Source: Rhizoctonia solani (Eukaryota > Basidiomycota > Agaricomycetes > Cantharellales > Ceratobasidiaceae). Taken from it: 64,000 nucleotides of DNA. The DNA is taken from assembly GCF_016906535.1 (NCBI RefSeq), contig NC_057383.1, positions 1,054,001-1,118,000 on the forward strand, read 5' to 3'. Position 1 is the first letter of the stretch, and each line of letters begins with the position of its first letter. Below, one piece after another: positions 39,369 through 50,024 of the stretch. A program made the position numbers and the translations under genes. The notes under the pieces are model-generated. The model was not told where the DNA came from, made no database searches, and saw only the letters and a list, made by a program, of their open reading frames with translations.

Positions 39369-39632
39369 CTATCCTAAGTTAATCTAATTGCCTCTAAAGC
39401 CCCGGGACAGGCAGAGTATATCACAACTGCTCTCAGGTAATGCTATGCTAAAAAAGGTAATTTTACAAGTATACTAAAATTCAGGATGTTGTTGCATTAC
39501 ACTAGTGTGCACAATCAAACCGCCTAAAAGCTGCAGTGCGTAGATCTTTAAGAAAGCTCGCAAGCATCGTGAACAGCCAGTACCGTGTTATCTATTCACT
39601 ATTGAATAGACTGCAAAATCTTTACCATAATC

Positions 39633-41581
39633 TTATTCTTCTCCGAACATAACAATAGAATTGATCAATTTGACAGCTTGCTCGGAGCGGGGAGTTATTG
39701 AATGTTTGAATGGAAGAACTTGACTGATTGGGATAAAGCGCCAAGTTTAGCATTTCCCCGGCAATTTAAACTTGCAAGCTCACTTGATGGGATACCCTGA
39801 CCTCTTGATCTCTGGCTCAAATTCATTTCCATTATCGTCGCGGGGTTTTCTGATATCCATAGTCGCAATTATGTTGGCCATAAGCAAGAAGAGTGATGCA
39901 TCTACGACGAATTGGCCAGGACAGACACGTCTACCCACTCCAAACAAAAAGTCGCGGGGTTCTAGAGGCTTGGGTCCCAGATTGGACTTGTCGAACCTCT
40001 CCGGAATGAAGTTCTCTGCGTCGGGAAACATGCGTTCGTCACGGGTAATCTACGAGTATAATCGATCCGGTATCATGCCCTGGCCGGCTGCAAGCGAATC
40101 AAGGATAGGGTAACATACCGCATACATATTGTACTTGATGGTACTGTTTGCCGGAATTCGGTACCCTCGATATTCATCCTCCTGCCTCGCGCGATGAGAT
40201 ACCTCTGGGCCCTTGTAGTATGTTATCATGACTCGGCTTGACTACGCTGAACTCACCCATGGACGCAGGAGGTTGCCATCTAAGTGTTTCTGATAGCACG
40301 CATTCCAAATAGGGTAGGTCCACTCGGTCGGATATTGCTGGGAGTCTCTCCGTTCCGATAACCCTATCAATTTCTTCGCGAGCTTTACTTGCGATATTGG
40401 GGTGGAGCATCATAGCCGCAATGAAATTATTCATGGCAGTAACGGTGGTGTGTGCCCCACCAGCATACATTGAACCCGCAGTCCACATGATGGCCTCTTC
40501 GCCTATCTCTCCATCTTCATTTTCCTCTAGAAGTCGACGTACTAGCGAAGGGGCCGCATTCCCTCGATGCTATGAGGAATATAAAAATTATGAACGCAAG
40601 GAACTAGGTGGGTACTCTACTATCTGTTCTTTGGTCCACTCAAAAGGTTCCCTTGCCATTTTTGTTGGGTACTTGCGTGCTTCTTGTGCCATCCTCTTGA
40701 ACCCCATACCGGGTAGCCACGAAGGCAGGTATTGTATAATTGGATAGCTATCTACGAGATAGCTCTCCGTCACGGCAGGAATCAACGAACGGAAGGCCTC
40801 ATCCGATGCTAAAATGTAAGGATCATTGCTACCAATAATTGAATACCCATAGGTTACTTTCATAATAAAGCTTGCCGCAAAACTATAAAAGTCATCAGGT
40901 TTCAAGTATGCGATTCTGAGCCAAAACGCTCACCGATTCAGCTCCAAATTTAGATCACTGGATTTACGAAGCAGTCGCTGCAGGAGTATATGGACTTCTT
41001 TCGTCAGGCTATCATGATAATCGGCGACAGCTTTCTTGCTAAATCCGATGCTTGTATGGCGCCTGAAGGTCTTAAAATGAGAGTCATTGTCTCGGAAAGA
41101 AGCAATATCTCTCCAGCCCATTCTGAAATGATTATCATGAGCACGAGTTCATGATTCTCATACCAGTAGAACGTACAGAAAAGGCATCGATCGGACAGGC
41201 CTATCCGAATAAATTTGACCCCGCGTTTCGAATAAATCGACTATGGCATCATAGGATGACAATACAATCCAGTGGCTCCCATGAATACGCACGTGTATTA
41301 TATCGCCTGAAGTTAAAGTTAACGAGGGTGAATCATATTCTTTCGTTTGGATCCCGAAAATGAGACTTGCCATATTCCTTTGCCCACTCTGTGAATTTGA
41401 TCCACTTGAACAACGTTGGGATGTCATCAGCGCTACCGGCCATCCAAGACTTTTCCGGTGGACCAGGAGGCAAGGGCAACCGACGTTGGTGTCTGTAGGC
41501 TGCTGCAATCGCCCATGCACCGGCGAGCGTCGCTGTTGCGACCCCAAGGGCTTTGACTGGGGCAATCTTGTCAATTGACAT
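39633..41581 (-). CDS. Cytochrome P450 (copy 3, intact)
   Basis: Starts MSIDKIAPVKALGVATATLA (membrane anchor), then LPLPPGPPEKSWMAG. Eight exons join in frame. Marks are KKAVADYHDSLTKEVH, IMKVTYGYSIIG, MWTAGSMYAGGAHTT (helix I), VLSETLRW (helix K ExxR), RDERMFPDAENFIPERF and the haem loop FGVGRRVCPGQF. It ends VMFGEE-stop. Intron 1 is GC-AG (41307-41370). Size is about 520 residues, normal for a microsomal fungal P450. Its C-terminus (NQVLPFKHSITPRS) matches that of the copy at 20.3-22.3 kb, suggesting a paralogue pair. Substrate unknown. Confidence 0.93.
41307..41370 (-). other. GC-AG intron in P450 copy 3
   Basis: Exon 1 ends GAATATG and the intron begins GCAAGTCTC and ends CTTCAG; phase 1 joins YG to GDIIHVRIHG. 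The paralogue at 42.1-44.0 kb has a GTAAGC donor at the same place, so this is a GT to GC donor change with otherwise perfect consensus. Confidence 0.85.
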
Positions 41582-42050
41582 CGTGAAAGGATGCGTACAG
41601 GGAAGGGCAGTTCACCATGTGACAAGTTCTTATATCACAGACGCTGGTTATCCCCAGGAGCGTATGCTGGACAAATCGCCAAGTTGTGATTCTTAGGATA
41701 TAGGGGTGGTGCCACAGGCTCGGCGCGATTAGTTCCTTTTTGTGAACTCAATTCAATTACCCGCTCCTATAGTGAGCTGAATTTCGGATTCAGAATGATG
41801 GGCGAATGTGACAGCTGCAGAAGCCATCCAAGGCACCGCGACCGTTTAAATGCTCTAGTAAAGTTGATGAGAAAAGTGATCCATAGATTCTAAATTATGT
41901 TATAACTAATTTACAACATTCCGCTTCTCAACACGTTCCTAGGCATGTTTAACGATTTGAAATTAGCTACCTGATCCTTTGTGACACTATTTGGGCCTCC
42001 AATACTAATCCAATCATTCCCATCTTTCAACTAGGGGAGACAAAAACAGT
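41582..42050. other. Spacer between tandem P450 genes
   Basis: About 470 bases: promoter of copy 3 and 3' flank of copy 4. No other signal. Confidence 0.5.
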
Positions 42051-43989
42051 CTACTCGTGCTCAAACATAACAGCGGAATTAATTAGCTGAACAGCCTTTT
42101 CGGAGCGAGGCTTGATGGAGCATGGAAATGGTCGTAATTGGCTTAGAATCATGACATTATCAACCTGATTTCACGTGTTCTTGAGGCCTAAGCACTCACC
42201 ACACAAAGCCAGAGCACCTTTCCGGCACTGGTTCGATAGGCACACCATTACTGTCACAGGCTTTGCTAATGTCCATTGTTGCGACCAAATTGGCTATCGC
42301 CAACCAGACAGATGCGTCCGCTATGTGGTTCCCTGGGCAAATACGTCGACCTATTCCGAAAACAAAGTCTCGTGGGTTAGGGGGACTGGGACCAGGTTGG
42401 TTGGCATCAAAGCGTTCAGGAATAAAGTTTTCTGGGTCCGGATAAATGCGTTCATCTCGAGTGATCTGGCACGTATCAATAAATTAGTTGGGCATTGAGA
42501 TCGACAGATAGCTACAAACCGCGTAGATATTGCTTATAAGCGTACTTCCGGCAGGGATACGGTAACCCCGATACTCATCATCCTGCAGAATACGGTGAGG
42601 TATAGCTAACATATGTGATTATTTGAGATACATTGTTGAGATGCGAATAGGATAGACACACCTAAAGGCGCAACGGGATACCATCTGAGCGTTTCTAGTA
42701 ACACACTTTCTATATATGGTAAGTCAGCTCGGTCCGATATGAGCGGGAGCCTTTCAGTCCCGACGACCCTGTCAACCTCCTCTCGCGCTTTACGAAGTAC
42801 GTCGGGGTAAAGTATCATGGCCAAGAGAAAATTGCTAATGGTTCCCACAGTAGTATGAGCGCCGGCACTATACATGGACGCCGAAGTCCACTTGATAACA
42901 TCCTCGCCACTCGGACCGTCCTTGTTTTGTTCGAGGAGACCTGAGAGGAAGGAAGGTACAGCCTGACCTGTCCTCTATAAAACGCATGACGGAGAATGAG
43001 TTTCACCTAGACAACTGGGTAAATGATGACAAACCATTTGCTGTTTGGTCCAATCAAACGGCTCTTGCGCCATTCGTGCAGGATACTTACTCCATTCTTC
43101 AGCTTGCTTCTTGAAATTCATTCCAGGAAGCCAAGTCGGCAGGTGTCGGAGGAATGGATAACTATCAACAATATAGTTCCCAGCCACGCCGGTGAACTCC
43201 AGCGAGGCAAGTGCGTCGTCTGCAATGGTGATATGGGGATCGTTTGTTTCGAGAACCTTGTAGCCATATGTGGTACGCATGATGATGGATCCTGCCAACC
43301 TATTCGAATGCTTGAAATGAGCGTTTTTAAGAAAGAGTGATAACAGACTGACCATTTAATTTGGGAAATAAAGTTTTCAGAGTCGGAAAGCAGCCTTTGT
43401 AAGAATACGTGTACGTCTCTGGTCTGTCCATCTTGATACTTAACAACCGCTTTTTTATTGAAGCCAGAATTGGCTTGGCGCCTATATGCTCTCCAGCGGT
43501 CGCCATATGGCTCAGAAGACATGACGTGCTGCCAGCCCATCCTAATAGTTCCGGAATAAGCAATCTGTTAGGCAACGTGAAAGTTCAGCTTACATCGCCA
43601 TCATTACTCTTTCCGAGCGGTGGGAGTAAATTGAGCCTCGTTTGTCAAACAGGTCCACGACCGCGTCGTAAGAGGACAAAAGTACGATATGATTTGTGTG
43701 GACCCGTACGTGGGTGATATCGCCTGAAATACGATTATTAGCTTTACGCCCCGTAATCATTTCACCGAAGCTTACCGTAACGCTTGGCCCAGTCCGTAAA
43801 CTTTAACCACAAGTGGGACTGAGGCATATCGAGCGCGTTCCCGCTAATCCATGACTTTTCGGGAGGACCTGGGGGGAGCGGGAGTTGTCGACTCTTTTTG
43901 TAGGTATCCACCAGCGCCCAGGTTCCAATCAGAGCGGCGACAGCAGCAAATCCGATAGCTGAGTGCGACACAGATGTTTCGGTTTGCAT
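42051..43989 (-). CDS. Cytochrome P450 (copy 4, intact)
   Basis: Starts MQTETSVSHSAIGFAAVAAL, then LPLPPGPPEKSWISG. Eight exons at the same positions as the neighbouring copy. Marks: MRTTYGYKVLETNDPH, TSASMYSAGAHTTVG, LLETLRWYPVAPLG, RDERIYPDPENFIPERF and haem loop FGIGRRICPGNH. It ends VMFEHE-stop. Conserved intron phases and about 470 bases of spacing show a tandem duplication with the 39.6-kb gene. The C-terminal QLRPFPCSIKPRS is closest to that of the broken copy at 24.0-26.0 kb. A membrane-bound ER monooxygenase is expected; substrate unknown. Confidence 0.93.
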
Positions 43990-44367
43990 GGGTATTACCT
44001 AGGAAGGGGCGGTGAATGACCTTTTGTTCTGCTTGGGAGCCCAAGTCAAGCTGTTTATAAAGGTCTAAGACTGTAGCCCGCTGTCTGAAATATCTTTCGC
44101 CCGAACTCATGGATGAAAACCCAAACAATTTGCTACCGGCACATTCGATGAAATAGCAGGGGATGATTTATGTATTCCAGTCTGTAGCGGGGTCGATCTT
44201 CACAAGGGTGCGCGAGGCGAACTTGAAGACGTAGAGGCTGAAGTGGGAAGAAGCTGACAAAAAACCGGTTGAGGGATCTAAAAGACAACCGAGCCGGATG
44301 ACTCATCCAGGATGAATATCTTAGATTTCATTCCTATAAGTATTTACACTTGGATGGGTGAGGATAG
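43990..44367. other. P450 promoter / PTPA 3' flank
   Basis: Spacer of about 380 bases with no open frame of note. Confidence 0.5.
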
Positions 44368-45879
44368 TCAGTCAAATGGTACCGGACGAATACCCGTTCC
44401 CGAAAGTGGTGCGCCACCTGGTCGGTTCCCACGTTTCTCGGCCTCGGCCGCAGCGAAAGCACTAGGGACGGGAATTCCACAGCAGTCTCCCCACCCGGAA
44501 TGTGATTGACCAACGGCACCAACGCCGGCATGAGCGTGGCCCCAATGCGGGTCATTGGTTGTACCCTCAGTAGAGGCTTGAATGCCGTCGGGCCGCTTAA
44601 TGATCGATCCGAAGAGGAAGTGCTGCGCAACTGGCAGCTTGCCAAGCACTTCGGCATTATACATTTTGATCATCCCAGAATTGACCTTGTCCCACGTTTT
44701 AACCTAGAGACAAATTCTACATCAGGCAAGACCCTCAGCGATAATATGGAAGCCTTACGCCTGAGATATCATCTAACATGGGTGAATGCCATCTCAAAGA
44801 GGCCGTCTTGACCTACAAAAGACGGAGTCAGTTGTAAAAGAGAAATGGATGCGCATATTGCTTACGGAATTGATAAACTGGATACAAGCAAAATACATAT
44901 AATGCTGAGAGAATTCTTCAATCACCTCAGCGTTATGGATGGACTTGGGTCGGAGATGTGGGTGCCCTAAACTGAAATTTCTACTGGAATTCGGGTATAA
45001 AAAGTTCAAACTTACCGACAAGTTGGCCACTTCCCCACAAAAATGGGAGGAAATGGTAATCATCTAATCCCCATACCCCATGAGATCCAGCGGGTTCCAG
45101 CCAATAAGTTTTTTGTAGATAGCGCATTACGTTTAGATATCTGTTTTTAAAATTAACTTTGAAATGTCGCAAGAGTGAGCGCTCCGGATACTTACTTCCA
45201 AAAGACGCGCAGAACAAGAGCAGAATGGTCTTCAGTCGAGAGCACGCCTAATTTTTCCAAGCAGAACCTGAGCAACATGTCAACCCAAGCCCCATTACCT
45301 ATGGGGTGACTTACAGCCAACATAGAAAATTAAATTCCATTCCGCTCCCATAGTCGATACGCGCGCGATTCCCCCAGCACTCTTGTAGATAAAGTGAAAT
45401 CTCAGGCACAGCCGCTTGAGAGATGTGAGGTATGCTGCTGTGTAATGACGGCAATGCCTTGTTAAGCCACATTAGATACCCAGTCCGATAGATTTCAAAT
45501 TCTCCCACCTCTTGGACCTTGTCATAGAAAGCCTTGAAAGCTGGGTTTCCGAATCTGGATGCGTCATTATTGACAGGAGGCGTGTCCTGAGCTATTGCTT
45601 CGACCTGTTCGAGCAATTTGAGAATCGATTGGACATTCTGAAACAGACATAAGATTTGGTCAGCTCAATGTAGCACTAGTCACTTGCCTCGCTTTCGTGA
45701 ATATTGTCCGTGAGCTTTTTGTTAATTATACTGGAGTTGAGTTGTGCGACATAATCCACCATGGATTGATATGTGGGTGATTGTTTCCACGTTTCCAGGT
45801 CATCAGGACTCAGTATTGCCTTTGAGGGTATAATAAATCCACCCTCGCTCGATCCGTTAGAATGTGCTTCGTGGGTCAT
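44368..45879 (-). CDS. PTPA: Phosphotyrosyl phosphatase activator (PP2A activator, PTPA/Rrd)
   Basis: Start ATG at 45877-45879; exons join in frame to a TGA at 44368. Marks of the family: [78 protein letters not shown] and [20 protein letters not shown] near the end. The C-terminal tail is Gly/Pro-rich. The family of peptidyl-prolyl isomerases reactivates PP2A and acts in TOR and cell-cycle signalling. Intron 1 (45638-45687) is GC-AG. The start codon lies 154 bases from that of SFM1 on the other strand. Confidence 0.95.
45638..45687 (-). other. GC-AG intron in PTPA gene
   Basis: Donor GAG|GCAAGTGAC and acceptor GTTTCAG|AATGTC, 50 nt, phase 0, joining HESE to [11 protein letters not shown]. 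Reading through would hit a TAG within four codons. Confidence 0.85.
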
Positions 45880-46033
45880 CTAGTAAGTATACTCCAAGGG
45901 AAGGTTAGATGTATGGCTGTCGGAATGACACATGGTAACGATAACGGTACACCGCCACAGTATCGTCCCTTGATCGACTTGACCACAAGCGCCCAAGGCG
46001 ATCTTTCACCAAATTTACGAGACATCCACCAAA
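45880..46033. promoter_or_regulatory. Short bidirectional promoter, PTPA / SFM1
   Basis: Only 154 bases separate the divergent start codons, so the two housekeeping genes must share control sequence and 5' UTR space. No specific motif can be assigned by eye. Confidence 0.6.
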
Positions 46034-47050
46034 ATGGCATCGCACACGTTCGTCATAGGTATTGGACTTTATTATCAATAATTGATTCAAAACTGCATGG
46101 AATATTAGAACATATGGAAGAAGACGATGAGGAAAGCAAGGCTGTGCCCCCTTGGGTTTATCTGGAATATAGAGTCAGTTCATCTCAGCTATTTCAGGAG
46201 CCAACAGATATTTATTATTGTATAGCAAATGATTGCCATTGCTGGAGCAACTTCATCTGTTCTTTTTACTCACCTGAGCTCATCATCCAGGACAGCTCTC
46301 AACTCGGCCCTCGAATCCGTTCCCAACAGTTCGAAATTTGAAGTTCATTCTCTAGGCATTTTAGATGTAATGAAGCAGCACGGTGTCGATTTGAATCAAG
46401 TCTGCCTGTTGGACCCAAAGGCTGAGAAAGAACTATCTCCTTCAGATGGCGACAACTTTTCCTGGTTCTTATTCGGCGTAAGTGGGTTTCAAATTTAAGC
46501 AGTCCTACATGTCTCATTCCTTCGGTAGGGTATCCTGGGTGAGACTAGTCATACGAGCCCATCCATTCAATTAACAAGGTAGCTCAGGCGACGATCCTCC
46601 AAGGGACAGGACATCAGAATTACGAAGACTGGGATTCCCTAACCGACACCTGGGCAGCGTTCAAATGACTACCGACACCGCGCTCGGTGTGACGAAAAGA
46701 GTAGTCGTCGATAAAGGTCCGCACGAATGCTCTTCTTGCATGCTTGCTATGTTGAATATCCTTCGTAGTTCCCCTCCAAGACCTCCCCTACGTCGATCAT
46801 CCCACAATCCGGTTCAATGCGAAAGAAAGTGTAGAAATGCCATTCCGTAAGTCTTCTCGCGTAATTATGTGTGAGATCCATTGATTACATATGCATGGTT
46901 TCAGGCTATATCACAGATTCCAAAGGGGAACCGATACTACCCGAAGGAATGAAAGCCTTGCTAAAGGTTAGTCGACCCAGTTATCTCAGCGTATATGTAG
47001 CTCAATGTTCGATCGAATAGGAGGACCTGAACAAAGGTTTCGACTTTTAG
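46034..47050 (+). CDS. SFM1: SPOUT-type protein arginine methyltransferase SFM1
   Basis: Start ATG at 46034 gives MASHTFVI, joined by intron 46059-46108 to EHMEEDD, matching the known short N-terminus. Further marks are PPWVYLEYR, LFTHLSSSSRTAL, VCLLDPKAEKELSPSDGD, NFSWFLFGGILGDDPPRDR, QMTTDTALGVTKRVV, IRFNAKESVEMPFRY and the end EDLNKGFDF. In yeast the enzyme methylates one arginine of ribosomal protein Rps3. Eight exons, one only 10 nt. The exon lengths sum to 650 nt, one short of frame. The break lies near 46620, where a doubled T is expected in the codons for ELRRLG. Confidence 0.93.
46529..46538 (+). other. 10-nt micro-exon in SFM1
   Basis: Between introns 46478-46528 (GTAAGT...GGTAG) and 46539-46588 (GTGAGA...CTCAG) lies the 10-base exon GGTATCCTGG. 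It supplies G-I-L-G in the invariant stretch LFGGILGDDPPRD. Without it the conserved residues are missing and the frame is lost. Confidence 0.85.
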
Positions 47051-47355
47051 TTAATTTGTGAAAGAAAATCTACTTTTTGCTAGATGTACTTGTATCAATC
47101 AATTCGCATGTAACATGAAAAAGTCAAGGTTCATCCATGTACAACCTCGGTATTGGCGGAACATACAGAGCGCAGAGGTCCCACTTAATATTTAGCCTTC
47201 AGCTATCTTGCTGGACCCTTGGCTACGATGTGTCTCGGTCTTCATGCATTTCATTTAGGTTGTAAGCCAACGCAGATTCCAAGATGAAATGCTATATGTC
47301 ATTCTCGGCGCCAATCTATCTTTCATCTTATCTCCATACCTTGTTCAACTTGGAC
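47051..47355. other. Spacer SFM1 to TDA10-like gene
   Basis: 3' flank and promoter, about 300 bases. An upstream in-frame ATG at 47284 could extend the next gene by 24 codons. Confidence 0.5.
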
Positions 47356-48472
47356 ATGTCCTCACACACTATCTATCCCGCCGCTCGCCTATGCGCCGAC
47401 TTCATCGCTAAAGAAATCGCCTCATCAAAATTCCAGCGTCCTCTATTTGCGGGATTTCAAGGGCCACAAGGAAGTGGTCAGTATCCATAGCCTACTACAG
47501 CGAAACCAATTCCTTACTTTATTCTTATTGTGCTACTCTCCTGGCCTGTAGGGAAAACCACACTAACAAATCAAATCAAAACTATACTCGGCACGCTCCC
47601 AACGCCGATACACACCATCGTCTTCTCCATCGACGACCTCTATCTCCCATACGACGGCCTGATCCAACTCGGTCGGACGCACCCGGATAATGCGCTCTTG
47701 CAGGGCCGCGGCTTGCCCGGCTCGCATGACCCTGTCTTGGGGGCCACTATTCTCGAGCGCCTGTCCCGCATCAATGCGGGGGATGATACCTCTATTTCTC
47801 TGCCGGTATTCGATAAGAGTGCGTACTAGGGATTCGGAGACCGTTCGAGCGAGACGGTTGAAGTGTGGGCGCCGGTTGATGTTGTGATACTCGAGGGGTG
47901 GTGCTTTGGATTTCAACCGTTGTCTCCGGCCGAGCTGGAGAAGAGATACGGCGAGCCTGGAGCCGAGGGTGGAGCTGACGAGAATTCCCCATCGCATCAG
48001 CATTTCAAGTCGCATTCTATAAAATCCTTGGAAGCCATAAATGGAAGTCTCAAGAATTACGCGGATCTTTGGTACCGATACTTTACTCATTTTATACAGG
48101 CAAGTATGCGGGGTTGCTTGGTCCGAGTACGAGGCCTGACTATCTCCATGGAAAACGGCGAATAGATTGTTCCGCAGAATCTCTACGATGTCTTTGAATG
48201 GAGGCTGCAACAAGAACACGCCATGAAGCTGAAAAACGGTGGCCGGGGTATGACCGACGAGGAAGTGCACAGGTAAGTCTATTATAGATAGATACAGTAT
48301 ATATCAATCCCAGGAAATCTTATGGCTTTTTTCCAGTTTTGTGGCACGTTATATGCCTGGTTACGAGTTGTTCCAAGATACTATCGAGTCGCCGAATAAC
48401 CCATGGATCGGGCATGGTCTCAAAGTCGTACTAGATAAACACAGAGCTGTAGTAAGGACGGAGCAATTCTAA
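47356..48472 (+). CDS. TDA10: TDA10/D-glycerate 3-kinase-like P-loop kinase with in-frame TAG
   Basis: MSSHTIYPAARLCADFI leads to the Walker A loop GFQGPQGSGKTTLTNQ, which is split by an intron (47477-47551). Then come TIVFSIDDLYLPYDGL, QGRGLPGSHDPVLG and VDVVILEGWCFGFQP. The C-terminal exons are YDVFEWRLQQEHAMK and FVARYMPGYELF, ending in TAA at 48470-48472. This matches the yeast Tda10 / plant glycerate kinase family, ATP-dependent kinases of the P-loop uridine-kinase type. A TAG at 47827-47829 stands in frame after DKSAY, and coding continues in the same frame, so it is a substitution (probably CAG to TAG) or an error. Intron 48100-48165 is GC-AG. An alternative start is 47284. Confidence 0.85.
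48100..48165 (+). other. GC-AG intron in TDA10-like gene
   Basis: Exon ends ATACAG, intron GCAAGTATG...GCGAATAG, 66 nt, with a CTGAC branch-like word. It joins HFIQ to IVPQNLYDVFEWRL in frame. Confidence 0.85.
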
Positions 48473-48501
48473 GAAATGTCTGCAGACGCACCATGAAATA
48501 G

Positions 48502-49670
48502 TTAATTGGCGCTGTTTTCCAACTGTGCCTCGATCAATAGAAATTGTGCGATACTGACCGCAAGGGACACGCCCGAGCCAACCAGGTGCCCTATGACTGC
48601 CATATAGGCTGAAGTTAATGGCCAGGCCTATATAATTATGGTAATTTGATATCAATCCTGCTTCCAAGGCAATTGGACTCACTTGCCAAGGCCTATCCCA
48701 GTCCAATGGCATAGGTGACACTCCCAGCCAGCAGCCTAGTATAGCACCAACTGCGGGGAATAAGATAGCTCGATCCACCGGAGAACGCGCCCTGAAAGAA
48801 AAGCCATTAAGACTGGCAGCTGAAAAATGGATAAGAAACGCACGAAAACTCTACAAACAGTCCAATCCATTTTTGCCGGCGCTCTTCGGCCTTGAGCGTT
48901 TGAGACGTGAGACTAGGTACGCCAAAGGTGTAGGCCGGTGTCCAGACAGTAAGGATAGAGAGTAGGATGGCAAGGAATGCTGTCGGTGTTAGATGACTAT
49001 GCGTGTGAACATTAGCATTAGATCCAAAATTCGCATCGCTGTGACAAACCTGTTGATTGGTGCGCCAAACAAAACCAGTAGCGTGAATGCAAGAGGAGCT
49101 GTGAATGCTACCGCGATAGCAGCCTCTTGGAAAGCCTAGCTTGATGTTTAGAATTCCGCTGGACACAATCAACAGGATTACAAACCAATACTCTGGCCGG
49201 AATAGGCGGTCTCTTGACCTTGGTGCCGAGGACTACTTTCTCAGGAGGATTGTTGGAGGTACTCGATGATTCTGGCGAGTCGGGCCTGTCTGGCCCGAAG
49301 CCTTGTGCCATATTCTCAAAGAACCAGCGCCCCATCCAATCAAAACAAGAGAGCCAGCACATAACCAGAACAAAGTCCGAGCCGGGGAATCGGTCAAAGG
49401 GGTAAGAAACGGATGCTGAGGGTGGTCCTGCGATGTTTTAACACCATCTGACTGGGTTCCAAAAAGACTAGCTAATTCAGGTTGGAGTACTCGAGTGCGA
49501 GGAAGCATTCCCAAAGTAAAGCCGAGGCCCAAGGTCTGTGATCCCAAGAGTGAGGCATATCTGGAGAGAGGAAACGAAGCATATGGTGTAGCTTCTGTGC
49601 CTGCGTTAGTTTTTCCATCACTCGTGCCTGTTGTCGTGGACTTGGTTTTCTGTTTTTTCTGGCCAGCCAT
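48502..49670 (-). CDS. GPI11: GPI11/PIG-F, GPI-anchor ethanolamine-phosphate transfer subunit
   Basis: Start MAGQKKQKTKS at 49670. Marks are LLGSQTLGLGFTLGMLPR, HPFLTPLTDSPARTLFWLCA, TAPLAFTLLVLFGAPIN, LLSILTVWTPAYTFGVPSL and the family signature GCWLGVSPMPLDWDRPWQAW, ending with helices AVIGHLVGSGVSLAVSI. It is a multi-pass ER membrane protein that works with GPI7/GPI13 in adding ethanolamine phosphate to GPI. All GT-AG introns join in frame. One break occurs in the C-run 49330-49333, where one more base turns LRIWHK into WFFENMAQ. Its stop lies 29 bases from the stop of the TDA10-like gene. Confidence 0.9.
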
Positions 49671-50024
49671 AGCGTGAGTAGCGTCGAGACGTGGTGGGAG
49701 ATTTCAAAACCTAAAGCAAGAGTTACCGGGGATGGCGTTACAAATGAGCCGGCAAGCGCCGGATATAATCGAGCGAAGAACCGGGTCGATCCTCTGGATT
49801 TGGGCTAGCGAGCGCCGGATTCCCGCGATCTGCGAAGTCTGTGCCACCTGAACCCACTGTCTGGGTCAGGATGAATAGTGTATCACCATTTGGGTAGATG
49901 ATCGCTCTATCGCCATCGGGAGCGCCCCATTTGTCAATCTCCTTGGGCAAGTCCGGTTCTTTCTACTTAAGTATTTGGCGCTCCCATTCTCCTCCTCCTC
50001 CTTTCTCCTAGATTCTGGGCAGCA
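49671..50024. promoter_or_regulatory. Divergent promoter region, GPI11 / 7-TM gene
   Basis: 354 bases between start codons. It also contains a 70-codon minus frame without an ATG (49738-49950) that I do not call. A CT-rich run lies at 49990-50010, just before the plus-strand start. Confidence 0.5.

Noticed and set aside
49738..49950. 70-codon minus-strand frame with Asp/Pro-rich sequence
   Set aside because: No ATG, a stop just upstream, and no clear exon to join; it lies in the GPI11/7-TM divergent promoter. It could be a small exon, but the support is weak.
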